A stretch of DNA of 12,122 nt from Gemmatimonadota bacterium (GTDB lineage Bacteria > GCA-2686955): the NCBI GenBank assembly GCA_026991065.1, contig JALXCG010000727.1, positions 1-12,122 of the forward strand, given 5' to 3'. Positions 1 to 7,142 of this stretch are shown piece by piece. Numbering within the stretch: position 1 is the first letter of the stretch; each line of letters starts with the position of its first letter. The position numbers and the translations under genes are program-made. A model generated the notes under the pieces. It did not search any database and was not told where the DNA came from. It worked only from the letters and a program-made list of their open reading frames with translations.

Positions 1-1
1 G

Positions 2-2329
2 ATCGACGCCAACACCTGGCTCATGCCGAGCGGGCGCCTGTTGACCCCGGTTGGTGATCTGCTGACCGTGGATCATCTTCCCCACGCCATCCGGGTTTCG
101 CCGGATGGCGCCTATGCGGTGGTCAGTTGTTCGGGCGCGGGGCAGCGCTCTCTGACGGTGATCGATCTCGATGCCGGCGCGGTCGTACAGGTGCTGCCCC
201 AGCCGAGTGTGTTCCTTGGGTTGCGCTTTGCCGACGACGGATCCACGCTCTATGCGTCGGGTGGCGGCCAGGGGAAGATCCTGGTCTTCGACTTCGCTGA
301 CGGAGAACTGACGCCGCGCGGCAGTTGGGATGTGCTTGGCCATGTCAATGGGCTGGATCTGGGACCGCGCGAAAAGATCCTTTACGCCACCACCATGTCG
401 CCTTCGGCATTGGTGTCGAAAGATGTGGAAAGTGGCGAGATGCTGGACCGGGCGGTTTGTGGCGGCGATCCTTTCGCCGTGGTTGTGAACCCGAAGTTCA
501 AGCAGGTCTATGTGAGCGCCGAGCGCGATAACCGCATCGATGTCTTCAACGTGGAGTTGGCCCGTCACATTCGCTGGGCGGGTGCGATTCAAACTCCGGA
601 TCACCCGGAGGCGATGATCGTTTCGGACGACGGCAAATGGCTTTATGTGATCAATGCCGATGACGACTCGTTTTCGATCGTTGACCTGATCGCGAAGAAG
701 GTTCACGCCACGATCGATCTGCGGCCGTTCGGTGGTTTTGAGCAGCATGGCTCCAGTCCTGACGCGGTGGCGATCTCGCCGGATCGGACCCGTCTCTACA
801 TTGCGCAGGCCGTTGACAATGCGGTCGCCGTTGTGGGGCTTCCCCATGGTGAATTGATCGGGCGAATCCCGACCGCGGGCTATCCTCTTTCGGTCGATGT
901 CACGCCCGATGGGGCCACGCTCATTGTTGGCTGCGGAAAGGGCACCGGAACTGTGCCGGATGGGGCATTGCGCAACCAGTCGGTGGTCCAGATCGTGCCG
1001 GTTCCCGGCGACGGAGTACTGCAGCGGATGACTCAGCAAGTGAAGCGGAACCTGCTGCTTCCGGGGGCGCTTTTCGAGGTCGACGAAGAGGAGTTTTCCG
1101 GGCCGGTGCCACTCCATCGGGGCGACCCATCTCCGATCGAGCATGTCATGCTGGTGGTGCGAGAGAACAAGACCTATGACGCGCTGCTGGGAGACTGGGG
1201 CGCGGCCCGGGGCGAGCCGAGCAACTGTGTCTACTGCGGAGACGTTACGCCCAATCTGCATGCGCTGGTCGAGGAGTTCGGCAGCGGAGATAACTACTAC
1301 AGCAATGCCGAGGTCTCTCTGCAGGGGCACGAACTGACCACCGCTTCGATTGTCAATGCCTATACCGAGCGCCAACATCAGTTGGTGAATCGGGGGCGGC
1401 CGATGGAACTAGATGTCATGTTCAATCCGGCCACTTTCCCCACGCGGGATTTTGTATTCCAGAACTGCATCCGCAACGGAATCCGTTTCCGTGACTACGG
1501 CGAGTCGATCGGCCTGGCGGAAGACCTGCTGCTCTTCGATCCGCGCTATGTGCATTGGGGACTTTATGATCCACCGGTGTTCTGGTTGCAGTCGCGCGAC
1601 GTCGACAAGATGGCGGAGCGGATCGCCGAGTGGGAGTCGGGTATCTTTCCCCCCTTTATCTATATGTCGCTGCCCAATGATCACAACCAGGGCTGCCAGT
1701 GGCCCTATCCATCGCCGGAGTCGATGGTGGCCGACAACGACGAGGCGACCGGACGCCTGATCGATTGGCTCTCTCACAGCGAGTATTGGGAGACGACGCT
1801 GGTTGTTGTGATCGAAGATGATCCACAGCAGGGGCGCGACCATATCGATCCCCACCGCTCGATTCTGCTCCTGGCCGGCGGCTGGGTGCGGCGTGGCTAT
1901 GTTTCTCCGGTCCACTATTCGGAAGCGAACATTCACGCCACCATCGAGCACATTCTCGGGCTGCCGCCGATGACGGTGTTCGACGAGATCGCGCAGCCGA
2001 TGTGGGATCTTTTTGCGGACGAGCCGGATCTCACGCCCTATGACTACATCCCACGGATCATTCCACCGGGACCGTGCGAAATGGGGACTGAATTCGCCCG
2101 GCGCTCCGAAGGTCTGGAGTGGACGGTGCCCGACCAGGCTGCCGATCTGGATCAGCTTTCACTCGACTACAGCCGGACTTACGGGAGCGGCGAAGCCGCT
2201 CCTTCGGGGCTGTCCCCGGCCGAAATGCAGTGGTCGCGGGTGTGGCGCTCGGTTGGCGAGCTGCTGCGTGACATCGGGCCGCGCGATCCCGGCACGGAAC
2301 AGCCGGACGAAGGGGAGGCGACACCTTGA
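2..2329 (+). CDS. YncE-like beta-propeller / alkaline-phosphatase-superfamily phosphoesterase fusion (5' partial)
   Basis: The frame is open to the left edge, so the true start and probably a signal peptide lie outside; the ATG at 23 is likely internal, because the residues around it already match the first propeller strand. Numbering from that Met, residues 1-330 carry repeated SPDG/TPDG-type turns (27-29, 252-254, 294-296) typical of YVTN/YncE propellers. Residues 372-660 are a phosphoesterase domain of the PF04185-like branch. It has ENKTYD (381-386), DVTPN (407-411), a GHELTTAS stretch (435-442) likely holding the Thr nucleophile, LPNDHNQG (550-557) and EDDPQQGRDH (598-607). The paired acidic and His residues are the expected metal ligands, so the enzyme looks intact. 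A CxxC pair (402, 405) lies just before DVTPN. Family members are usually exported and act on phosphoesters; the substrate is unknown. It is first of the visible operon and overlaps the next gene by 4 nt. Confidence 0.88.
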   Translation: MDANTWLMPSGRLLTPVGDLLTVDHLPHAIRVSPDGAYAVVSCSGAGQRSLTVIDLDAGAVVQVLPQPSVFLGLRFADDGSTLYASGGGQGKILVFDFADGELTPRGSWDVLGHVNGLDLGPREKILYATTMSPSALVSKDVESGEMLDRAVCGGDPFAVVVNPKFKQVYVSAERDNRIDVFNVELARHIRWAGAIQTPDHPEAMIVSDDGKWLYVINADDDSFSIVDLIAKKVHATIDLRPFGGFEQHGSSPDAVAISPDRTRLYIAQAVDNAVAVVGLPHGELIGRIPTAGYPLSVDVTPDGATLIVGCGKGTGTVPDGALRNQSVVQIVPVPGDGVLQRMTQQVKRNLLLPGALFEVDEEEFSGPVPLHRGDPSPIEHVMLVVRENKTYDALLGDWGAARGEPSNCVYCGDVTPNLHALVEEFGSGDNYYSNAEVSLQGHELTTASIVNAYTERQHQLVNRGRPMELDVMFNPATFPTRDFVFQNCIRNGIRFRDYGESIGLAEDLLLFDPRYVHWGLYDPPVFWLQSRDVDKMAERIAEWESGIFPPFIYMSLPNDHNQGCQWPYPSPESMVADNDEATGRLIDWLSHSEYWETTLVVVIEDDPQQGRDHIDPHRSILLLAGGWVRRGYVSPVHYSEANIHATIEHILGLPPMTVFDEIAQPMWDLFADEPDLTPYDYIPRIIPPGPCEMGTEFARRSEGLEWTVPDQAADLDQLSLDYSRTYGSGEAAPSGLSPAEMQWSRVWRSVGELLRDIGPRDPGTEQPDEGEATP
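2310..2318 (+). promoter_or_regulatory. Shine-Dalgarno supporting a TTG start
   Basis: A purine-rich AAGGGGAGG-like stretch ends about 7 nt before the TTG at 2326-2328. The next in-frame ATG, at 2338, would sit about 19 nt away, so the TTG, which overlaps the upstream stop as TTGA, is the better start for the lipoprotein gene. This is a reading of the sequence only. Confidence 0.6.
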
Positions 2330-2856
2330 TCCTGCGCATGGTGTGTGTGTCGATGCTCGGCGCCGCTCTGCTCACCTCTGCCGGCTGCGCTTCAGCCGGC
2401 GCGCGCGGGGCCGATCCCGGCGCCGCGTTCACGGCGATGGTGGCGGCCTGTCCAGATCAGGGTGCGGCCGCGATTGAGGAGCGATTGACCGCCGAGTCAC
2501 AGCGTGTACTTGACGAGTATCTGGAACTGGCCGTAGCACTTGGCGCGACCAACCTACCGGCCAATCCGACTGCGGTGCTGGCCGCGCAGTTGAGTGCCAC
2601 CGAGCCGGTGGTGGTCGGGCAGGAGCCCGCGGGCCGGGACACAGTCTGGGTCGATGTGCGCTATCGTAGCGGAACCCCGGCACGGTTCCGTTTCATCGAA
2701 GAGGCGGGGCACTGGCGTTTCGACTTGGCGCGGGAGATGGATGCCGCGGTCGAGCAGATGCGTGAGGCGAGCGACATGTTGCGAGTCTATGGTGATGCTC
2801 GCAGGAGCGGCCGGCCGGTACACAGAGTGGCGGCCGACGATGATGACGATGACTGA
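2326..2856 (+). CDS. small lipoprotein of unknown function with poly-Asp C-terminus
   Basis: I do not recognise a named family. The 176-residue product starts at TTG (or ATG at 2338). It has a short N-terminal hydrophobic stretch ending in LTSAGC, giving a likely lipidated Cys at residue 21, although Ser rather than Leu at the -3 position makes the lipobox imperfect. The mature part is one small alpha/beta domain: a helical Ala/Glu-rich segment (35-95) followed by strands around VWVDVRYRSG and RFRFIEEAGHWRFD (about 107-135). The pattern resembles NTF2-like or DUF4878-like lipoproteins, but that is a weak guess. The last six residues are all Asp. The stop-start overlap with the phosphoesterase gene implies translational coupling, and alr follows 70 nt downstream. 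No catalytic motif is visible, so a binding or accessory role in the envelope is the most that can be inferred. Confidence 0.78.
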   Translation: MILRMVCVSMLGAALLTSAGCASAGARGADPGAAFTAMVAACPDQGAAAIEERLTAESQRVLDEYLELAVALGATNLPANPTAVLAAQLSATEPVVVGQEPAGRDTVWVDVRYRSGTPARFRFIEEAGHWRFDLAREMDAAVEQMREASDMLRVYGDARRSGRPVHRVAADDDDDD

Positions 2857-2872
2857 GTCGTCGCGAATAGAT

Positions 2873-2884
2873 CACCCCGGGGTG
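2873..2884. repeat. 12-bp perfect palindrome upstream of alr
   Basis: CACCCCGGGGTG is perfectly self-complementary and lies in the 70-nt gap between the lipoprotein stop and the alr start, the longest gap inside this operon. A second small inverted repeat, GTCGA/TCGAC with a 3-nt loop, follows near 2902-2914. Either could be a protein-binding site or a short RNA hairpin; no T-run follows, so it is not a terminator. In GC-rich DNA a 12-bp palindrome can occur by chance. Confidence 0.3.
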
Positions 2885-2916
2885 CGCGCCGCGGGGGTGG
2901 TGTCGATCGTCGACGT

Positions 2917-2922
2917 GGAGGA
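2917..2922 (+). promoter_or_regulatory. Shine-Dalgarno of alr
   Basis: GGAGGA lies 4 nt before the ATG at 2927. The spacing is short, but the alternative ATG at 2969 (Met 15) has no such motif before it, so 2927 is preferred. Confidence 0.55.
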
Positions 2923-2926
2923 TTGA

Positions 2927-4150
2927 ATGGAAACGCAGATCCGGGGCGCGCGCGAGCGTCTCCAGCAGATGCTTTCGCGCGCCTGGCTGGAGATCGATCT
3001 GGACCAACTGATCGCCAACACCCGGGCGGTCGCCGCGCATGTCGGGGGGGCTGAGCGCATTCTCGCCACGGTGAAGGCTGATGCCTACGGCCATGGCGTG
3101 GTCTTTTCGGCCCGGGCTCTGGTTGCCGCTGGGGTTGGATGGCTGGGGGTCGCCACGGTGGAGGAGGGGATCGAGATTCGCCAGGCCGGAATGGAAACGC
3201 CGATTCTGGTGCTCTCGCCGATTGTTGGCGATGATGTTGCGGTGGCGGCCGAATATGGTTTGTCGGCCACGGTCTCTTCACTGACCGCGCTGAGGGAGAT
3301 GGCGGCGAGTCTCGGAACAGAACAGCTCGACGTACATGTCGGGATTGATACCGGGATGGGGCGTGAAGGGGCGCTGCCGGCCGAGGCTCCGGCGTTGCTG
3401 CGCCAAGCCCTGAATCTCTCTTCGGTGTGCGTCAGAGGAGTGTTTACGCATCTGCCCGCCGCTGACCAGGGGGTGCGTGAATTTACGTTGGGGCAGATTG
3501 AGGAGTTCTTGGGAATTCTCGAAGCGATGGGTCTCAACGACGGTTCGCTTCTGCGCCATGCCGCCAATTCGGCGGGGATTCTCGACTTTCCGGAGTCGCA
3601 CCTCGATCTGGTGCGGCCCGGTCTTCTGCTTTATGGGCTTTTCCCTTCGGCGGCGGTCCGGCAGACGATTCAGGTCCGGCCGGTGCTGGCGTTCAAGAGC
3701 CGCGTTACTCATCTCAAGGTTTTGCCGGCGGGACACACGGTTTCCTACGGTCGGCGTTTTCGCGCCCAACGGCCGACGCGGGTGGCAACCGTGGCGGTTG
3801 GATATGGCGATGGGTTCGCCCGTTCGCTCTCCTGCGGCAAGGGCTGGGTGCTGATCGGCGGCCGGCGCATGCAAGTGATCGGAGCGGTAACCATGGACCA
3901 GGTCTTGGTGGAAGTCCCGGCCGGCGCCGAGGTTGAGTTGGGAGATGTCGCGGTGCTGATCGGTTGCCAGGGCCCGGCGGAGATCACCGCCACGGAGATG
4001 GCCGCGTGGCGGCAGACGATTCCCTGGGAGGTTCTTACCGGCATAGGTCCGCGCGTGCCGCGGATCTATTTCCGTGGAGGACGGGCGACTGCCGCCCGCA
4101 CGCTGCTCGGGCGTTTTGAAATCGGGGATGGCAATGGCTTTGCCGAGTAA
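2927..4150 (+). CDS. alr: alanine racemase
   Basis: This PLP enzyme interconverts L- and D-alanine in the cytoplasm and supplies D-Ala for peptidoglycan. At 407 residues it is slightly longer than the usual 360-390, through a 17-residue N-terminal lead and about 25 residues after the conserved end. The family landmarks are present and in order: the PLP-lysine motif AVK-type block VKADAYGHG (K50), THLPAAD (174-180), HAANSAGIL (211-219), the barrel signature RPGLLLYG (230-237), the catalytic-tyrosine block TVSYGRRF (Y274), VGYGDG (291-296), GAVTMDQ (319-325) and the C-terminal TGIGPRVPRIY (371-381). Both catalytic bases, Lys 50 and Tyr 274, are present, so it should be active. Its last 17 nt overlap the start of the following glycosyltransferase gene. 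Placement among envelope genes fits a cell-wall role. Confidence 0.97.
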   Translation: METQIRGARERLQQMLSRAWLEIDLDQLIANTRAVAAHVGGAERILATVKADAYGHGVVFSARALVAAGVGWLGVATVEEGIEIRQAGMETPILVLSPIVGDDVAVAAEYGLSATVSSLTALREMAASLGTEQLDVHVGIDTGMGREGALPAEAPALLRQALNLSSVCVRGVFTHLPAADQGVREFTLGQIEEFLGILEAMGLNDGSLLRHAANSAGILDFPESHLDLVRPGLLLYGLFPSAAVRQTIQVRPVLAFKSRVTHLKVLPAGHTVSYGRRFRAQRPTRVATVAVGYGDGFARSLSCGKGWVLIGGRRMQVIGAVTMDQVLVEVPAGAEVELGDVAVLIGCQGPAEITATEMAAWRQTIPWEVLTGIGPRVPRIYFRGGRATAARTLLGRFEIGDGNGFAE

Positions 4151-5036
4151 TCGGCGCTTGCCGCTGGTGGCGGTAGTGGTTCTCACCTGGAACGATCGCG
4201 AGCTGGCTTTGGCCTGTCTGGCCAGCCTGCGCGACCAAACCTATGCGTGCACAGAGGTCATTGTGGTGGACAATGCTTCCACCGATGGCACTGCCGACGC
4301 CATCGCCACGGAGTTTCCGGAACTGGATCTGATTCGCAATCCGCGCAATCTGCTTTTTGCCGGTGGCAACAATGTGGGCATTGCGCGCGCCTTGGAGCGG
4401 GGCGCGGAGTGGGTGCTCTTGCTGAATCACGACACCCACGTGGCCCCCGATTTCGTTGAGAACCTGATCGATGCGGCTGCTCTGCACACGGATGCCGCCG
4501 CGCTTGGCCCCATGATCTACTACGCTTCCGATCCGCGGCGAGTCTGGTATGCCGGGGGCCTGGTTTCGCTGCGCTGGGGGAGATTCGCTCACCGTGGGAT
4601 TCGGCAGATTGACCGCGGTCAGTTCAGCCGGGTGGAGGAGACCGATTACGTGACCGGTTGCGCGCTGCTGATGCGACGCCAGGCCATCGCTGAAGTTGGG
4701 TTGCTGGATGAGGGGTTTCGCATGTATTGCGAAGATACCGATTGGTGTTTGCGCGCGCGAAACCGGGGCTGGAAACTCTATTTTGTGCCCCAGAGCAGGG
4801 TTTGGCATCACATCTCGGTCAGTTCCGGCGGGCAATTCGCGTGGCGGAAAATTCGTCGTCGCCTGACCAGCCAACTGCGCCTCTGTGCCCGTCATAGCCC
4901 GCGTTGGGCGTTGTGGACCACCGTCCCCCTGGCCCTGGTCGCAGACAGTGGCCGGGTCGCAATCCTGGTTATCCGGAGCCGTTTTAGTAAGGCCTTCACC
5001 ATCTGGAATGGGCCCGGTGGGAGCATCTCGGCATGA
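4134..5036 (+). CDS. family-2 glycosyltransferase (COG1216-like)
   Basis: The 300-residue product is a GT-A fold, inverting-type sugar transferase resembling rhamnosyltransferases of polysaccharide synthesis. It opens with the usual strand VVVLTWNDREL (14-24), then VVDNASTDGT (44-53), NLLFAGGNNVGIARAL (72-87), the metal/nucleotide motif LLLNHDT (95-101), the acceptor-side TGCALLMRR (174-182), DEGFRMYCEDTDWCLR (192-207, with E200/D201 as likely catalytic region) and the end strand YFVPQSRVWH. The Met at 4134 is preferred because GGGGA sits 5 nt upstream and the domain begins a few residues later; the frame is open to an ATG at 4074, deep inside alr. There is a 17-nt overlap with alr and an ATGA overlap with the channel gene, so it is translationally coupled on both sides. 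Donor and acceptor sugars cannot be read from sequence. Confidence 0.92.
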   Translation: MALPSNRRLPLVAVVVLTWNDRELALACLASLRDQTYACTEVIVVDNASTDGTADAIATEFPELDLIRNPRNLLFAGGNNVGIARALERGAEWVLLLNHDTHVAPDFVENLIDAAALHTDAAALGPMIYYASDPRRVWYAGGLVSLRWGRFAHRGIRQIDRGQFSRVEETDYVTGCALLMRRQAIAEVGLLDEGFRMYCEDTDWCLRARNRGWKLYFVPQSRVWHHISVSSGGQFAWRKIRRRLTSQLRLCARHSPRWALWTTVPLALVADSGRVAILVIRSRFSKAFTIWNGPGGSISA

Positions 5037-6313
5037 CCCAACTTCTTCTCCACTGGGGGCTCACTCCGGATCAGGCGGAACACGTCTCTGCCCTGGCGGC
5101 GATCCTGGGAGTCCTCTTCGCCGCCTATTTGGCAGACCGGATCGTCAAGCGCTATCTCCTGCGCTGGGTCGATCGGCTGACCCGCAAGACACGTGCAGAC
5201 TGGGATGATGTTCTGGTTCGCAACGGGGTGTTCGATCGCCTGGCCCATCTGGCCCCGCTGATCGTTATTCGTGCCGGTGCTGATTTCGGTTTGCCACTGC
5301 CGGCAACTCTGGTCGCCAATGTCATCAGTGCGGGTTTCATGGTTGTCGCCGCTTTGGTAGCGCTGGGGCTGCTCGATTCGCTGATCGAGATCTACTCCAC
5401 TTACCCCGTCTCCCGCAAGGTGCCGATCGCCGGCTATGTTCAGACCGTCAAGGGGTTCGCCATCTTCTTTGCGGCTGTCTATGTGCTCGCGCGGCTCATG
5501 CAAGCCGACCCCTGGTCTTTCTTCAAGGGGCTTGGAGCGCTGACGGCGGTCCTGCTCCTGGTGTTCAAGGACTCGATCCTGGGATTGGTGGCGAGTGTCC
5601 AGATCAGCGCCAACGACTTGGTTCGCATCGGTGACTGGATCGAGATGGAACAGCACCGCGCGGACGGTGATGTGATCGATGTGGGACTTACCGTTGTCAA
5701 GGTGCGCAACTGGGACAAGACCATCGCCACCATCCCGACCTATGCCCTGATCTCCGACTCTTTCAGGAACTGGCGTGGGATGAGCGAGTCCGGCGGCCGG
5801 CGGATCAAGCGGGCGATCTACATCGACATGACCAGTGTTGTTTTCTGTGATCAGGAGATGCTGGAACGTTACGCGCGCATCGCTTGTTTGCGGGAGTATC
5901 TGCACACGCGACTGGCGGAAGTGGAGAACTGGAATCGCGAGCATGGCGTGGCCGCGGAAGAAGCCGGAGTAAACGGGCGTCGGCTTACCAATCTGGGGAC
6001 TTTTCGCGCTTACCTGCAGGCCTATCTGCGGTCCCATCCGCTGGTGAGACAGGATATGACTTTCCTGGTGCGGCAATTGGCACCCGGCGCGAATGGTTTA
6101 CCGATCGAGATTTATGTGTTCTGCGCCGATCAGGATTGGGTGCGCTACGAGGGAGTGCAGGCCGACATTATGGACCATCTCCTGGCGATCCTCCCGTATT
6201 TCGATCTGCGCGTATTCCAATCTCCGAGCGGGGCTGATCTGCGGGCCTTGGGGGGGCGCGGAACTGCGAATCGTTGTGCCGAAGAAGACCCGCCCAACGC
6301 GCCGGAAGAGTGA
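5033..6313 (+). CDS. mechanosensitive channel, MscS family, YbdG/MscM type
   Basis: The 426-residue inner-membrane protein matches the YbdG (miniconductance MscM) branch in length and order. Hydrophobic segments lie at about 18-42, 67-90, 95-118, 138-157 and 163-192. The last is the pore-lining helix, leading into the beta-domain VRIGDWIEM (197-205), DGDVIDVGLTVVKVRNWD (211-228) and the branch signature IPTYALISDSFRNWRGMSES (234-253). The C-terminal cage runs to FQSPSGADLRALGG (395-408). Such channels open under membrane tension to release solutes; YbdG-type members have low conductance and are tied to osmotic adaptation. Start ATG overlaps the glycosyltransferase stop as ATGA, with GGTGGGAG a few bases upstream. 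The last 146 nt are also coding, on the opposite strand, for the end of a second glycosyltransferase. The 18 residues after Gly 408 are not family-like and lie in that overlap. Confidence 0.93.
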   Translation: MTQLLLHWGLTPDQAEHVSALAAILGVLFAAYLADRIVKRYLLRWVDRLTRKTRADWDDVLVRNGVFDRLAHLAPLIVIRAGADFGLPLPATLVANVISAGFMVVAALVALGLLDSLIEIYSTYPVSRKVPIAGYVQTVKGFAIFFAAVYVLARLMQADPWSFFKGLGALTAVLLLVFKDSILGLVASVQISANDLVRIGDWIEMEQHRADGDVIDVGLTVVKVRNWDKTIATIPTYALISDSFRNWRGMSESGGRRIKRAIYIDMTSVVFCDQEMLERYARIACLREYLHTRLAEVENWNREHGVAAEEAGVNGRRLTNLGTFRAYLQAYLRSHPLVRQDMTFLVRQLAPGANGLPIEIYVFCADQDWVRYEGVQADIMDHLLAILPYFDLRVFQSPSGADLRALGGRGTANRCAEEDPPNAPEE

Positions 6314-7142
6314 CCACGGCGCGCAGGGTTCGGGTGAGAAACCGCGGCAACTGCCCATGCTTCTCCATGAAGTAGAGCAGCGAGCGCTGGTGCTCAATCC
6401 AGGTCGCGAAGCGGTGTGCGGTGGAGGATCCCCCCCAGGCATGCACCACGTGGGCAGCAGGCACGTGGTGTACCGCCCAGCCCAGGTTCCAGGAGCGCTT
6501 GCAGAGATCGGAATCTTCGGCGTAGAGAAAGAAGCCCTCATCCATTCCACCCAACTCCTCCCACAGTGGTCGGCGAATGGCGAGCGCGGCGCCGGCAACG
6601 ACATCAACCGGCCCAGCTTCCTCGGGAGGGCGATCGGCGTAGAGATAGGCGCGGGTCCAGGGATTGCCGGGCCACAGCCGCACCAGGGGCGAACGGCGTG
6701 AGATCAGAACGTTGCGTGGGCTGGGGAAGCGGCGCAGGCAAGGCTGCAGTGTGCCGTCCGGGTTGTAGAGTTGGGCACCGGCGATGCCGACTCGGGGGTG
6801 TTCATTCAGGTAGCGTGGCAGTTCGAGCAAAGAAGCATCGGTCAGGGAAGTATCGGGATTCAGCAGCAGGATAAACTTGACCGGCGCCGGAAGCAGGCGA
6901 ACCGCGGCGTTGCAGCCGGCGGCGAATCCACGGTTGGCGGCAGCATCCGCCGCGGCAATGCGCGGTGAATTCAGCTTCAGTATCGCTTCGGTCGCGCCAT
7001 CTTCGGGACTGTGGTTGATGACCGCGGCGCACCATGTTTCCGCAGGCAGGTGGGCCTCCAGCGAGCGCAACGCCCGCAGGGTCAACTCACGGCAGCGGTA
7101 GGTGACGATCGCGATTCCCAACTCTACCAAGAGACGGTCCAC
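6168..7142 (-). CDS. second family-2 glycosyltransferase (COG1216-like)
   Basis: The product, up to 324 residues, is another GT-A fold sugar transferase. It shows GIAIVTYRCREL (9-20), ANRGFAAGCNAAVRLL (69-84), the nucleotide/metal motif LLLNPDTSL (92-100), GAALAIRR (184-191) and GGMDEGFFLYAEDSDLCKR (198-216), with E209/D210 matching the catalytic region of the family, then the WGGSS block (236-240) and HQRSLLYF. The GTG at 7142 is the longest start but its GGGAG overlaps it; a TTG at 7130 has that GGGAG at 11 nt and may be the true start. The start overlaps the upstream lipoprotein gene by 13-19 nt. Residues 277-324 are encoded inside the opposite-strand channel gene; the region after about residue 290 is Pro/Arg/Gly-rich and does not look like family sequence. 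A role in a surface polysaccharide is inferred from the family and neighbours. Confidence 0.9.
   Translation of the reverse strand: MDRLLVELGIAIVTYRCRELTLRALRSLEAHLPAETWCAAVINHSPEDGATEAILKLNSPRIAAADAAANRGFAAGCNAAVRLLPAPVKFILLLNPDTSLTDASLLELPRYLNEHPRVGIAGAQLYNPDGTLQPCLRRFPSPRNVLISRRSPLVRLWPGNPWTRAYLYADRPPEEAGPVDVVAGAALAIRRPLWEELGGMDEGFFLYAEDSDLCKRSWNLGWAVHHVPAAHVVHAWGGSSTAHRFATWIEHQRSLLYFMEKHGQLPRFLTRTLRAVVTLPARWAGLLRHNDSQFRAPPRPADQPRSEIGIRADRNTGGSPGDGP

Noticed and set aside
2836-2853. GAY trinucleotide run as a phase-variable microsatellite
   Set aside because: Only six codons with mixed GAC/GAT, so slippage would be limited, and a change of whole codons would not shift frame.
4074-4133. 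Longer start for the first glycosyltransferase at ATG 4074
   Set aside because: It would overlap alr by 77 nt, adds 20 residues unlike the family, and has a poorer ribosome site than the ATG at 4134.
4892-6076. Minus-strand open frame of 394 codons opposite the channel gene
   Set aside because: No family-like motif; composition (Asp/Gln/His-rich) matches the antisense of a hydrophobic membrane protein. Similar antisense frames at 3278-4186, 4035-4895 and 7713-9071 were rejected for the same reason.
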